The translations under genes were made by a program, and so were the position numbers. A DNA stretch of 64,000 nt from Gnetum montanum. Taxonomy: Eukaryota; Streptophyta; Gnetopsida; Gnetales; Gnetaceae. Positions within the stretch are counted from its first letter, which is position 1. Each line of letters starts with the position of its first letter. Below, one piece after another: positions 35,634-45,600 of the stretch. Where the stretch lies: NCBI GenBank assembly GCA_015680685.1, contig MNCI01016016.1:1-64000 (forward strand), read 5' to 3'. The notes beneath the pieces were generated by a model. It was given only the letters and a program-made list of their open reading frames with translations, was not told where the DNA came from and searched no databases.

Positions 35634-35770
35634 ACCTAAAATAAGTGAAACATAGGTACACCCCAATATATATAGTCCAATTAGAACTTTATACAACTTA
35701 GCATTGCCCACTAGAATCGAACTCATGACCTAGAGCTTCCAAATCAAGTGTCTTACCACTAGGCTAACAG
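35634..35770 (-). repeat. SINE-like tRNA-derived repeat, minus strand
   Basis: The minus strand carries an A-box-like TAGCCTAGTGGTAAGAC (35751-35766) and a B-box-like GAGTTCGATTC (35713-35723), about 42 bases apart, the spacing of an intronless tRNA. This is followed by a unique body and the shared tail TTCACTTATTTTAGGTTCTA. No CCA end or credible cloverleaf was verified, so this is a pol III-type retroposon rather than a tRNA gene. Confidence 0.6.
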
Positions 35771-36109
35771 CTCATTGTTCAATGTCACAAGTATGCCTCT
35801 AAATAATAACATATTACCTAGAAATTTTTAGAAATAGAGCTATTCACTTGAGCCACCTTTGATGGGCTAAATATTTATTATGTGTTGTATACCATCATCA
35901 TTGGCATTCTAGTTTTAAGGTATGTTCTCCCTCCTAGCTAAACTTTGGATGATTGAGAAGCATTAGAAGAAAAGAAAACCAAAATTCAATAGTTAAGAAG
36001 GAAGTGTTAGCAAAGTTATGGTCAAATGTGGTAGGCACATATATGTATGTATGTATGTATGCATATGTATATTTAAAGTATTTTAGAGGTAATCAACTAG
36101 AGTTAGAAG

Positions 36110-36480
36110 TTTCTTACCTTACAACTACTAAAATTCCAATCATATCTCTCAACTTACTTAGCAAGCTTGTTTGAGTTCACATTGAGTTAGAATAGAAAGT
36201 GGAGGATAGAGTAATCTCCATGGAGAAGAGTGCACATATAGGTTGTGGCTCATGAACTCTTAAGGATGAGGAGCATATTTTTCTTAATTATCCTTTCATT
36301 GAACATTTATGACAAAAGTATCCTACTATAACAAGAAGTTTGTATGATCTATTTTTATTGCATCCAGCAATGGTGCGTACCCACTTTATTGAATCTATAT
36401 TTATTTTTCATAAGATAAATTTATTGTTTATCTAATAGATCTTTTTTGTTCTACAAATAACTTCAAATTAATAATAGATA
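36110..36480 (+). pseudogene. LINE C-terminal Cys/His domain remnant, plus strand
   Basis: The plus strand reads TKIPIISLNLLSKLV, HIELE..KVEDRVISMEKSA, CGS, KDEEHIFLNYPFIEHL and QKYPTITRSLYDLFLLHP. This aligns with the minus-strand copy at 25604-25930. Two stops occur, where Arg or Trp would fit. Probably the 3' end of a decayed LINE of the same kind as the RT remnant at 41900-42660. Confidence 0.5.
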
Positions 36481-36681
36481 TACCAATTTAGACACTAGGT
36501 TTCAAGCATTGATGTGAGTTCTTAAGGAACTTGATGTAATTGTCTTAATGGTATGGTTTAAAGTACACATACTAAAACTTTTGGTTCCAATAACCTTACA
36601 AATTATTGTTTTATGTTCCAATGTTATAATTATTCCATCATCATTGTCTTTATGCCCAATTTAGCAATGAGGTGTTAGTCA

Positions 36682-36823
36682 AGTAGTAAGACCCTTAATT
36701 TAGAAGCTCTAAGTTATAAGTTTGATTTTGATAAGCAATGTTAAGTTATGAAAGTAGTAAGACCCTTAATTTAGAAGCTCTAAGTTATAAATTTGATTTT
36801 GATAAGCAATGTTAAGTTATGAA
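36682..36823 (+). repeat. 71-bp tandem duplication of a SINE-like tRNA-related head
   Basis: Two copies (36682-36752, 36753-36823) differing by about one base. Each reads AGTAGTAAGACCCTTAATTT, AGAAGCTCTAAGTTATAA, then a decayed B box GTTTGATTTTG, resembling the SINE-like copy at 35634-35770 after C-to-T decay. Confidence 0.75.
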
Positions 36824-36926
36824 GTGCTACTTTGATTGAGAGGAGTAAGCATATTTTACTACTAAGGTAAAACAAAGGCACGAACGCTACACCTCACCAA
36901 TAATACAACGTTATGCATTATTTTTA

Positions 36927-37065
36927 TCTTTGAAAAGGAACGTATGATAGTCAGCCGGCACGTGATATCGTGTTGGAAAAACGAAGATGTATCCTGTCTT
37001 TGAAAAGGAACGTATGATAGTCAACCGGCACGTGATATCGTCTTGAAAACGAAGATGTAGCATGA
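36927..37065. repeat. 70-bp tandem duplication carrying CACGTG
   Basis: Units at 36927-36996 and 36997-37065 share TCTTTGAAAAGGAACGTATG, then CCGGCACGTGATATCG. Each contains a G-box palindrome CACGTG (36959-36964, 37029-37034). A third partial relic (AATATCGTGGTGGAAAAAC) follows at 37070-37090. Confidence 0.85.
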
Positions 37066-37239
37066 AACGCAATATCGTGGTGGAAAAACTAACCTGTAGC
37101 TTGAAACGTTAAAATATAATGGGTAAGGTGGGTCCGGATCCTGCAATGCGAACGCTTTCGGTGTGCCTAACACGCATAAGAGCATCGCTGTTGCGGCAAC
37201 ACCTCAAGAGAAATGTCATACGCGAAACCGATGAACCGT

Positions 37240-37245
37240 TTTATT
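37240..37245 (-). promoter_or_regulatory. Candidate polyadenylation signal of the germin-like gene
   Basis: AATAAA on the minus strand, about 180 bases after the stop codon. Confidence 0.4.
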
Positions 37246-37424
37246 TAATCAATAATGATGAAGACATTCACAACACAACAACAGAAGGTGGCCGAACGAA
37301 GCGAGTAGAAAAAGACGATGGAGGACTGGACATACTAGATAGTCCTCTTATTCTATCCTGCTGAGATAATGACAACGACAGACTTGATGAGAGGAAATGA
37401 CAATAATAGTAAGAATAATGAGAA

Positions 37425-38117
37425 TCAACCACCGAGCTGCTTGCGGATGTTGGCGATCTCCTCAGAGTCGAGCTTGAACGATTTCTCCAGCACAGCGTCA
37501 GTAATGGGTGGAGTGGAGTTGAAGAGCACCGAGGGCAGGATGGACGCTCCGGGGTTCTGCGAGTTCTGTCCGGATATGGCAGACGCCGTGGTTTTGCCAA
37601 GGTTCAACAGAAAGGGAGTGAGGCCGCGGGGGAAGACGAATATATCGCCAGCATAAAGCTTCTCCTGGAAGAGCTTGTTAGTGGTATCCACAAATCCCAC
37701 AAGAACAGGCCCGCCCTGCATCAGAAACACGAACTCGGTGGCCCGCGGATGGTTATGCGGTGGCACCACGCCGCCCACGGCGAAATCGATGCGGGCGAGG
37801 CTCAAGCCCTGCGTGTTGCCACCAGGCAAATTCATGGCATTCGTGATTGTCACAACGCTGCCAAACGTAGCGCTTGGCATTGCCGCCTTTGCCAGAGCCG
37901 AAGTCTTGAAATCGGAGGCTTTAGCAAGATTTGGATTGAGGCAGGGTACACCGTTTATGAATATGCCCTTTTCGTTGGCATTGTCTGCCACGCAGAAATC
38001 CTGCAGAGGATCCTCGTCTGCTGCATCAACTGCGACAGCTGCCCACGATGCCAATGCCATCATTAGTAACAGTGCCTGTTGCGTCCTCCTCATCTTCCTC
38101 ACCGTAGTAGTTATCAA
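37425..38117 (-). CDS. Germin-like protein (cupin, secreted), fourth metal-ligand His replaced by Pro
   Basis: A single-exon, uninterrupted 230-codon frame. M9 (38093) is an equally good start and gives a cleaner signal peptide (ALLLMMALASWAAVAVDA), with the mature protein starting near ADEDPLQDFC. Germin features: paired cysteines C42 and C59; box 1 GGVVPPHNHPRATEF with ligands H121, H123 and E128; box 2 AGDIFVFPRGLTPFLLNLG; a possible N-glycosylation site N200-S-T; C-terminus ANIRKQLGG. Length fits the family (about 210-230). Germins and GLPs are extracellular Mn-cupin hexamers, some with oxalate oxidase or superoxide dismutase activity. Here residue 168 (codon 37614-37616, CCC) is Pro where the family has His, so metal binding and catalysis are probably altered; a structural or receptor role is possible. 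Codon use is GC-rich and CpG-containing, unlike the neighbouring transposons. Confidence 0.92.
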   Translation of the reverse strand: MITTTVRKMRRTQQALLLMMALASWAAVAVDAADEDPLQDFCVADNANEKGIFINGVPCLNPNLAKASDFKTSALAKAAMPSATFGSVVTITNAMNLPGGNTQGLSLARIDFAVGGVVPPHNHPRATEFVFLMQGGPVLVGFVDTTNKLFQEKLYAGDIFVFPRGLTPFLLNLGKTTASAISGQNSQNPGASILPSVLFNSTPPITDAVLEKSFKLDSEEIANIRKQLGG

Positions 38118-38197
38118 TATGTTGCTTCTGCTTCCTCTATCTATGGAAGGATGCTTTGCTTTGCGAGTGGATTGCAGGCTTGCACTACGTATGGTGT

Positions 38198-38208
38198 CGT
38201 TTTATAGG
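38198..38208 (-). promoter_or_regulatory. TATA box of the germin-like gene
   Basis: CCTATAAAACG on the minus strand, about 85 bases before the first ATG and 110 before M9, a normal spacing for a short plant 5' UTR. Confidence 0.65.
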
Positions 38209-38439
38209 CGGCCACCGCAACTCGATCCTACGGTGCTCTCCTCTTCTCTTCTGGTAGATTAGATTAGGTGGGTCAAGGGAGGACGTTGATTCCTTAGCGC
38301 ATAAGAGAAGTGAGTTTGTCTACCTGAGTTTGATTAAGATTTAGGATTAATATAGTGGCATGGTGTGCGCGGAGCTTGCTCTCAGTGGCTGGTGTCGAAA
38401 AATTTCTTTGAAGGATATCGTCTGCTGTGTCATGGCCAC

Positions 38440-38445
38440 CACGTG
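38440..38445. promoter_or_regulatory. G-box (CACGTG) in the germin-like promoter
   Basis: A perfect CACGTG palindrome about 320 bases upstream of the start codon. G-boxes bind bZIP/bHLH factors in light, ABA and stress responses; function here is inferred from the motif only. Confidence 0.35.
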
Positions 38446-38452
38446 TTTTGCT

Positions 38453-38528
38453 CATTGGAAGGTTTTTCTTGCAGAGACTGGGTAAAACACATTGGAAGGT
38501 TTTTCTTGAGTAGAGACTGGGTAAAACA
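38453..38528. repeat. 37-bp tandem duplication in the germin-like upstream region
   Basis: Units at 38453-38489 and 38490-38528 share CATTGGAAGGTTTTTCTTG and AGAGACTGGGTAAAACA, with a 2-3 base difference in the middle. Confidence 0.85.
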
Positions 38529-38750
38529 CAGGGTTGCAGCCGCCGTTCCGAAAAAGAAGCGGTCGATAGACGTAAATGGACGGGTTTCTTGTTCGGACAT
38601 CGCACTTGTAGGTTTGGTATAGTTGTTGAATGATGGAAGACGTGGAGAGTAAATACGCTGTATTCGGTAAAAAATTGATTCTGAAACCTTACCTACATCA
38701 CGTTTCTATTAACGTTATTTAGAAATTGTGGGTTACACAACCAACTACAG

Positions 38751-38882
38751 CTGCTAAAGTTACCATCGTGGACAGTACTCACCGATGTGTAAAAATAAAG
38801 CTTTCACCCTGTTTACCTGCTAAAGTTACCATCGTGGACAGTACTCACCGACGCGTAAAAATAAAGCTTTCACCCTGTTCAC
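38751..38882. repeat. 66-bp tandem duplication
   Basis: Units at 38751-38816 and 38817-38882 share CTGCTAAAGTTACCATCGTG and AAAAATAAAGCTTTCACCCT. They differ at a few CpG/TpG positions. Confidence 0.9.
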
Positions 38883-39361
38883 GCATATTACGGATGGGAG
38901 GTCAAATTTTACGAGGCAGAAACACTGCCGAGTTAATTAGTGGAATAGTGGCTGTTACTGTGGCTTTTGTTTTCCGTATTTCCTTCATTTTCTCACATTG
39001 TATAGTTATTTAAAAAATTCAACTTCAAAATCAAATGACTGCTATGCTCATAGCCCATTCATTTGCATTTCTAATTACATGAGAATATATCTACGGTAAC
39101 ACGTGGAAGAAGCTAGGCAAAGTATTCTGAGAAACCCATTTCCATGAAGTTCATGAAGTTTCAAGGTTCAGGTTCTGACCCATTCTCTTACTCTGCACCC
39201 TCGTCTAGAACTTGCGCATTTTTGCTTGGGGGATCCCGCATGAACAATGCTAACCTTATGGTAATCGTTTAAGGTAATCTAATCCATAGTTTTTATTATT
39301 GAGCTCCATTGTAATAGAAACATATTGCAATAAATCCATCCACATTGCACATTGAAAATCA

Positions 39362-39383
39362 CTCTCTCTCTCTCTCTCTCTCT
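39362..39383. repeat. (CT)n microsatellite
   Basis: About 11 CT units. The surrounding 38883-39578 stretch has no gene I recognise. Confidence 0.95.
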
Positions 39384-39578
39384 TAAAAGGGAATGGTACA
39401 TTGTTTTCCTTTGACTTAGATCTAACTATGAAGGAGTTGCCTTCCTTGGGACTTAACCATTTGACAAGCTGGGTAATGAAAGATGTACATCATAATATTA
39501 TGGAAAGAAGTATGTACCTCAGAATATTCACTTGCCTAGCCTTGGATCCTAACTCAAATGCTTCGCCATGAATGTGTG

Positions 39579-39676
39579 AGACAAGGAGATTTTCCTCACA
39601 ATAGGCACTTATTTTGAGGAACTTCTTAGACAAGGAGATTTTCCTTGCAATAGGCACTTAGTTTGAGCAACGTCTT
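39579..39676. repeat. 49-bp tandem duplication
   Basis: Units at 39579-39627 and 39628-39676 share AGACAAGGAGATTTTCCT and AATAGGCACTTA, with about five differences. Confidence 0.8.
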
Positions 39677-40206
39677 CCAAGCTCATTGGTGAATACATTA
39701 CATGGCCTTAAACCTCAATGTTTGATCCACAATTTAGCTATCCACCTGCCATAACAAGATCAAATATTGTTCAATCAAATTCAAAATTTCCCAAACCAAT
39801 GCCACCACTACCTTAAAAATGTGCACATCACAGAGCAATATCAAGATTCAATAGGCAAATATCTACCTAAGGGAAGAAAATCATAACACTTCTTTTCTGA
39901 GCAAATCATAAATCAATCAATATCGATTCAAAATGAATAGTTGGAATGGTGTTAGGTAGTCATGGGATATGATACATGTTCTTTCCAACTATCTATTTAA
40001 CCCCATGTGGAGTGGTTTATGATTTTCCCCTTTGCCGTCTCCACCACCACTATGCTTCTTGTAGTCAACACTACATTCTGTCCACTCCTTTTCCATCCTC
40101 TATGCAGCTAATGATTTCATTAACCTCCACTACTTACTAATCTTCAATTCATGAATTGTTAATATCTAATAATGTTACCATCAATGTAACTTTACAAAAT
40201 CTCACT

Positions 40207-40650
40207 CATCCTTTTATACATATAAAACAATTTAGAAGATTATCCTAGGATAATGCAATATCAATTTGGTTTCTTTTGAAACTCACCATGAGGAGATTGA
40301 TGCCAATGATTTAGGAAGAAAGCACATATACTAAGCACATAGTGATCAACCTCTTAAAAAAAATGCAAGTGGAGGCACTCCTAGGGCCCTATTAAGGAAG
40401 GACACTTATTAGGTCCTCAAAGAATCCATCCTTTTATGCCCATAGAACCTTTGTAGGAGAATATGCTAGGGTAGTGCAAACTCAATCTAGCTCTAAGCAA
40501 TCTATGCATGTAGGACCCGAAAGCAGATTGATGTGAATGATTTAGGAAGAAAGAATATTTGCCAACGATATAATGATCCACCTCTAAAAAAAATGTAGTT
40601 AAAGATCCTTCTAGATTCCTGTTGAGGAACGATACTCATTTAGTCATTAA
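40207..40650. repeat. Degenerate ~220-bp direct repeat
   Basis: The two halves share, in order, ATCCTTTTATRC, GATTGATG then AATGATTTAGGAAGAAAG, a tract reading ACCTCT then an A run and ATG, and the final CTCATT/CTTATTAG part. They are clearly related but diverged. No coding potential is seen in 39677-41900. Confidence 0.6.
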
Positions 40651-41899
40651 AAAACCTTGTGGGATGATGGTATAGTATAAAACATATTATGTTTAGTCAT
40701 TTAATGCAACCATGATTATGATGTTAAGGTACATGACAATGATGTTTGTGTGCCTCAAAATTGCTTCCTAAATAAGTTGGCTCCACAACTACTTGGGAAA
40801 CTTTTTCTTATGTTGGTTGTTTTATATAGTACATTGTATCATTAAAAGAAATGAGCTATCTATTATCTATGTTATGAAGCTCTTCTATTTTATTATTTTA
40901 GTATAATAAAACTTACATTTTCACTATCTCTAATAGTGAAAGCATAGTTTGTTCTATTCTACTCTTGTTTAAAATTAAATGTTAAAAAAATATGGTCTCT
41001 TCTTATTATTTGCAATAAACTAGTTTGTTTTTATCTAACAAATTGTTTCTTCGTAATCCAAATCATGTTTTTATATGAATTGATAGTCTTTGGTGTCTAT
41101 CCAGTCTTTAGGAAAATTTTAACTATCTTACTTTCCTCATCAAACCATGATTGACTATTTGAGTTTTAACCTTTGAGAACATTCAGGGCTATTGTAAGTA
41201 GATTTTTTGTAAGATCCACACTTCAATTTGAAATCTTCTAAATTTTATTTTGAAAATATTCTTTCATTTTCATAGTTATTCAAAAATAAATACCTTAGCT
41301 TTTATGCATCCCAAAATATGGAGATTTTAATAAAAAGACCTTTTATTTTAAAGTAGTAGTTAGAAGCAAAGCTAGCAATACGAAATATACATTAGTATTC
41401 TAATACTGGAACTAAATTTTTATTTGCATCCACTAAGATGCTTTGGATCTATCAAACCACTTTAAAGATTCTAAACCTAAAAGCTACTAGTTGTTGGTAA
41501 TTTAAATTACAACATTCATAACAAAAAGCCTATCATAAAAGCTTAACAATAACAATAGATTAAATACATACAACATGTTTCTTTGCATAATTAGCAGTGG
41601 AAGTGGTATGATTCAAAATACTTCATAGAGAAGGCTTATACCACTTTACATCCTATAGAAAGAGTGCAATATTCAATAAACATCAAAAAATCCATTTTTA
41701 CTCCTTGCATTCATATCTTTGCTAGTAAGTTGCTTCATGAAAAATTACTCATATGTCAATATCCTCGCATAGAAGCATATTAAGGAGGAGCCATGTTGTG
41801 TCTTATGTTTTTCAACAATAGATACTATTAATCATATTTATGGTTAATAACCTTAAAACTAGAGAGTGTCAAGTTATATAAAAATTTGATTCGAACTAT

Positions 41900-42660
41900 G
41901 AAAAAGGAATTTGGACAAAGATAGACTAGTTTATTAGAAATGATAAAGAAAGGTCTTAAATGTTTATAGCATTTATTTTAGGGTAAGAGAGGAAAAAATT
42001 CTATTTTTTCATTGAAAATTATTGAAAATTTTTATCAAACGTTATTTCATAGTAATGATAGAATAGAAGATTTTCATAATAATAGTAATACATTGTTTAT
42101 TTCTTTTGATCACCCAATATAGGAGATAAGAAAACTAACATTAGGAAAAGCTATTGACATTAATAACTTATATCAAGAAATGCTTCAATAAGGAGGGCCA
42201 TTTGGTATGGAATACCATATGGAAGAAGCTAAATACGACTATGCAACTAGTGTTGGAAAAGGAATCATGATCAATAAAACAATTTTGTTCTTTTAAAAAG
42301 GAGATAAATTAGATCTAAAAAGTTCCCAGCACTTTGTTAGTTGTTGTCTAAAAAATTTAGAAAGATGTATGCATTCAAATTACAAATAGGTAAGAATGAA
42401 TTTTATTTAATAATTTTGTTAGTGTTAAATAAGGATATCCTCATTCTTCTACTTTATTTTGGTTTTTTATTATTGAACTTGAAAGGTTGATGCATAAAAT
42501 ACCAACACAATTTGTAATTACATTTAAAAGAAATCATATTTGACCAATGTTGCTTGGATTTCAAATTCTATGGAAAAATTATAACAAATGCTTAGTAGTC
42601 TTAATGACTTTTGTCAATATTCAAAAATGAGATTTTTTTAAGGAAAAGTCTAGTCATTTA
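41900..42660 (+). pseudogene. Decayed LINE reverse transcriptase
   Basis: The plus strand reads IFSLKIIENFYQTLFHSND near 42000-42050, TILFF-stop-KGDKLDLKSS near 42278-42325 (matching the LINE RT block ..KKGDKLDLKNWRPIS), and VK-stop-GYPHSSTLFWFFIIELE near 42422-42485 (matching GVRQGCPLSPLLF..VIEPL), with LNDFCQYSKM later. Stops and indels abound. The KGDK block differs from the GC-rich LINE at 10939-16003, so this is another clade, possibly the one whose C-terminus appears at 25604 and 36110. Confidence 0.5.
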
Positions 42661-45600
42661 TATAATGAGAGGGGCGAACCCCAAATTAGCAATTACAATA
42701 GTAATATCATCATGGAGGAAACAAGATTCTCTAGCAAAATCAATGAACACCTAGACTATGAAGCCAACTAAGAATCAAACCAATAGAAGTATCATGTGTT
42801 AGCTCTATGGGAGAGAATCCCAGTTCTATTTCTAACCAATTAAAAAGCAAGAGGCATTTCTATAGGACATCAAAATCAAAACCTAAAAGATAGGCATGTG
42901 CAATATCATAAATTTCATTTAAAATAGAGGGTATGCATATTCAGAAAACCAAATAAATACACAATTTATAGGTGTCATGTCTACTCATCTCATAAGGGGT
43001 CACGAGTGTCAAACATTGTCATTGTGTATTTATGAATGTTTTCCTACAAGTGAAATTTGATGAATGCTTTTGAGATGTATTTATAGAGAGATTTTATGCA
43101 CTTCACACAAAAAGTGTGGGCATTCCACTCAAGCCAAATCTCCTAGGTGACCTCCACCCATAATAAAATCTCATGCAAGTGTCTTTAAATGATGGATCTT
43201 TCTATAATCATTACCCAACACTAATCCCATAGTATCCTAGACCACATGTACACAAATTGAACTGCACTCTTTGTAAAGAAAAAACAAGAAAAAAAACACA
43301 TTTCTTAAAAAGGTGTATTGCCATTTCAATATCCTTCTATCAAAAAATACATAGGGAGGCCATGGCAAAACCCCATTGTTGGAGTTTTTTTTTGAGTAAG
43401 CATTGCATGATGAGCCAAGAACCAAGTAATAAACATCATCTTTGGTTGATAATGCAATGTTAAAATAAGGGCTCATCCCTTCACTTTGGTGAGGAATTGC
43501 CTAAAAAGACATGAGATCCACTATCTATGGTTTGTCAAAGCAAAATGCAAAGTATCCTCATGGGTTGAATTGAGGGAGAGGTTTGCTATGTCTTTTAAGG
43601 ATGTTAAAAATTCTAATGAATTGGCCATATCTATTATCATCATGAAAGACTAAGATAATTCTCCACTGCTACCTATTGAATCAATCCTTTACATATGCAC
43701 CTAGAACTCGATGCAATAGGGTGACTACTTCAAAAATATATATTCTTCAATCATTTTGTGATGAGGCTATCCAATTAGATGGCCTTCCATCAAAATGTTT
43801 ACTGTCCCAAATTCTTAGGGCCTAAGAAAATGAAGGAAAAGTCCATAGATTAGGATAACAGATCTAAAGATAATTGACCCAAGGCTTGTCCACCTTGGAC
43901 CAAACCTCCTAATCCAACTTAGCAACCAGAATGCATATTTGCCTCCTAAAGTCCCAAAGCTCACAATCACTTACATGAACTGGGATAGTCATCTTATTCC
44001 AAGTAATCAAATGAAATTAGTGATACTCCTTTCCACTAAACCAAAGGAAAAATATCATAATTTGATTAACTTACAACATACATTGGGCTAGGGGATTGAA
44101 AACAAATGCACTTTAAATAGGATTGCTTGAGAGGACAAATTTTGCTAGAGTTAACTTACCTATAGAAGACAAAAACATACCTCTCTAGGAGGCAAACTTC
44201 TTTTGCATCTTTCCCAATGCTCTGTCCCAACTATTAGCTAATGAAAAATGAAAGTTAACTTCATGAGTAATCATAGGTTAGTAAATTTATAACTCATTTT
44301 AGAGTAAGCCAAAGGATAAACCTTAATATAATGATCAATGTTACTCTTAATTAAAAATCTGTAATCATGGTGACCAAAATAAAGGATCCTATGAAAAATA
44401 AAGATAAAAGAATAGGAATTTATTAAAATTTATTTTCATCATCATCACTTTTATTAAACATAGTGATTTCTAAAAATTAAAATGAATTTTTATATTAAAA
44501 CCAATGATGACGTAACTTCTTATTAAAGTAATTACGTATTTAATTTGGATTCTATAGACTATATAATTGATGAGTTTGTCAATGTGAATTTTAGTTGTCC
44601 ACTTACTAATTTTCATTTACAGGTAGCTTATTGACATTGACTATCAAGTGCTGACCTCAACATTCCCATGCTTAGAATAGGACCTCAACCTATAAGTTTT
44701 TTTTTTCCTGTTTTTGGTTTGGCTAGCCATGGGTATTGTTTAACATACCTTTGTCCAAACTTCCTTTGTTTGATTAGTTAAAAAAGAGAGTTATTATTGC
44801 TATAGATTACTATGAATGAACAATATTGAGTCATTAATAAATATCAAATTAGATTAACAAGTAATTTAGGAGAAGGAATTAGTCAACTTGATATAAATTT
44901 ATATACATATTCAATATTATCATAAAGCTATAGCTTGTTTTAAAATAGTATCTTTCCTGAATCAGTGGATTATTTATCTTAAGGGTTGTTATTTTCTTTG
45001 GTAATGCTAAACAGAAGGTCATTATTAATAAAAAAATTATAACACCTAAACATTACTACATCCCTTCTACACGCCTAAACACCATCAAGTTCGTGGCTCC
45101 ATCGCTAAATGCATCAAGTTGTTGTAGTTTCCATGGCAATAATGAATGCCTAAAATTTTATAACAGAAATATTAATGCGAGTGAGGATACCATTTGCCAT
45201 TTGATAAGCACTGCAACCATAAGGTTGTTCTTGCAAATTTCATCCTTTTGGGTAGTTTGGTGAAGGTTAAGATAAACTACGCAATACCTTTTGTTGCACA
45301 TAGTTATCCATGCTATAACATTGTGGGAGCACATTTAAGTGGAAACTGTAGTTGAGTTACTCAATGACTAACGATCACAAAGCTTACAAGCTGCATGGCT
45401 ATAGGCCATGCTGATCACACAGATGAAAGCTATGTTGGTCATGAAACTGTGTGATGATGCAAGCTCATCATCCAACAGCTTATGGAAAGGAAGCAAGTTA
45501 AACTTCTACAAGTGAAGATCTCTGTGGCTGTTACTACGGTTGAATAAACTGAGCATCAATATTCTTGTTGATGTGAGCATGCTTTGTACTTTATGGTGCC
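42661..45600. other. AT-rich region, no gene recognised
   Basis: Only short open frames without family signatures. The last 250 bases (45350-45600) are less AT-rich and continue after the inserted element at 54099-54300. They may be remains of an older transposon or a noncoding host sequence. Confidence 0.5.
45596..45600. repeat. Target-site duplication, left copy
   Basis: GTGCC, identical to 54094-54098. Confidence 0.9.

Noticed and set aside
35712-35766. Functional tRNA gene
   Set aside because: A- and B-box-like motifs are present, but other copies are truncated or split and share a non-tRNA tail; fits a SINE-like repeat better.
37675-38262. 195-residue plus-strand frame, and others, opposite the germin-like gene
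   Set aside because: Antisense shadows of the real coding sequence; no motif.
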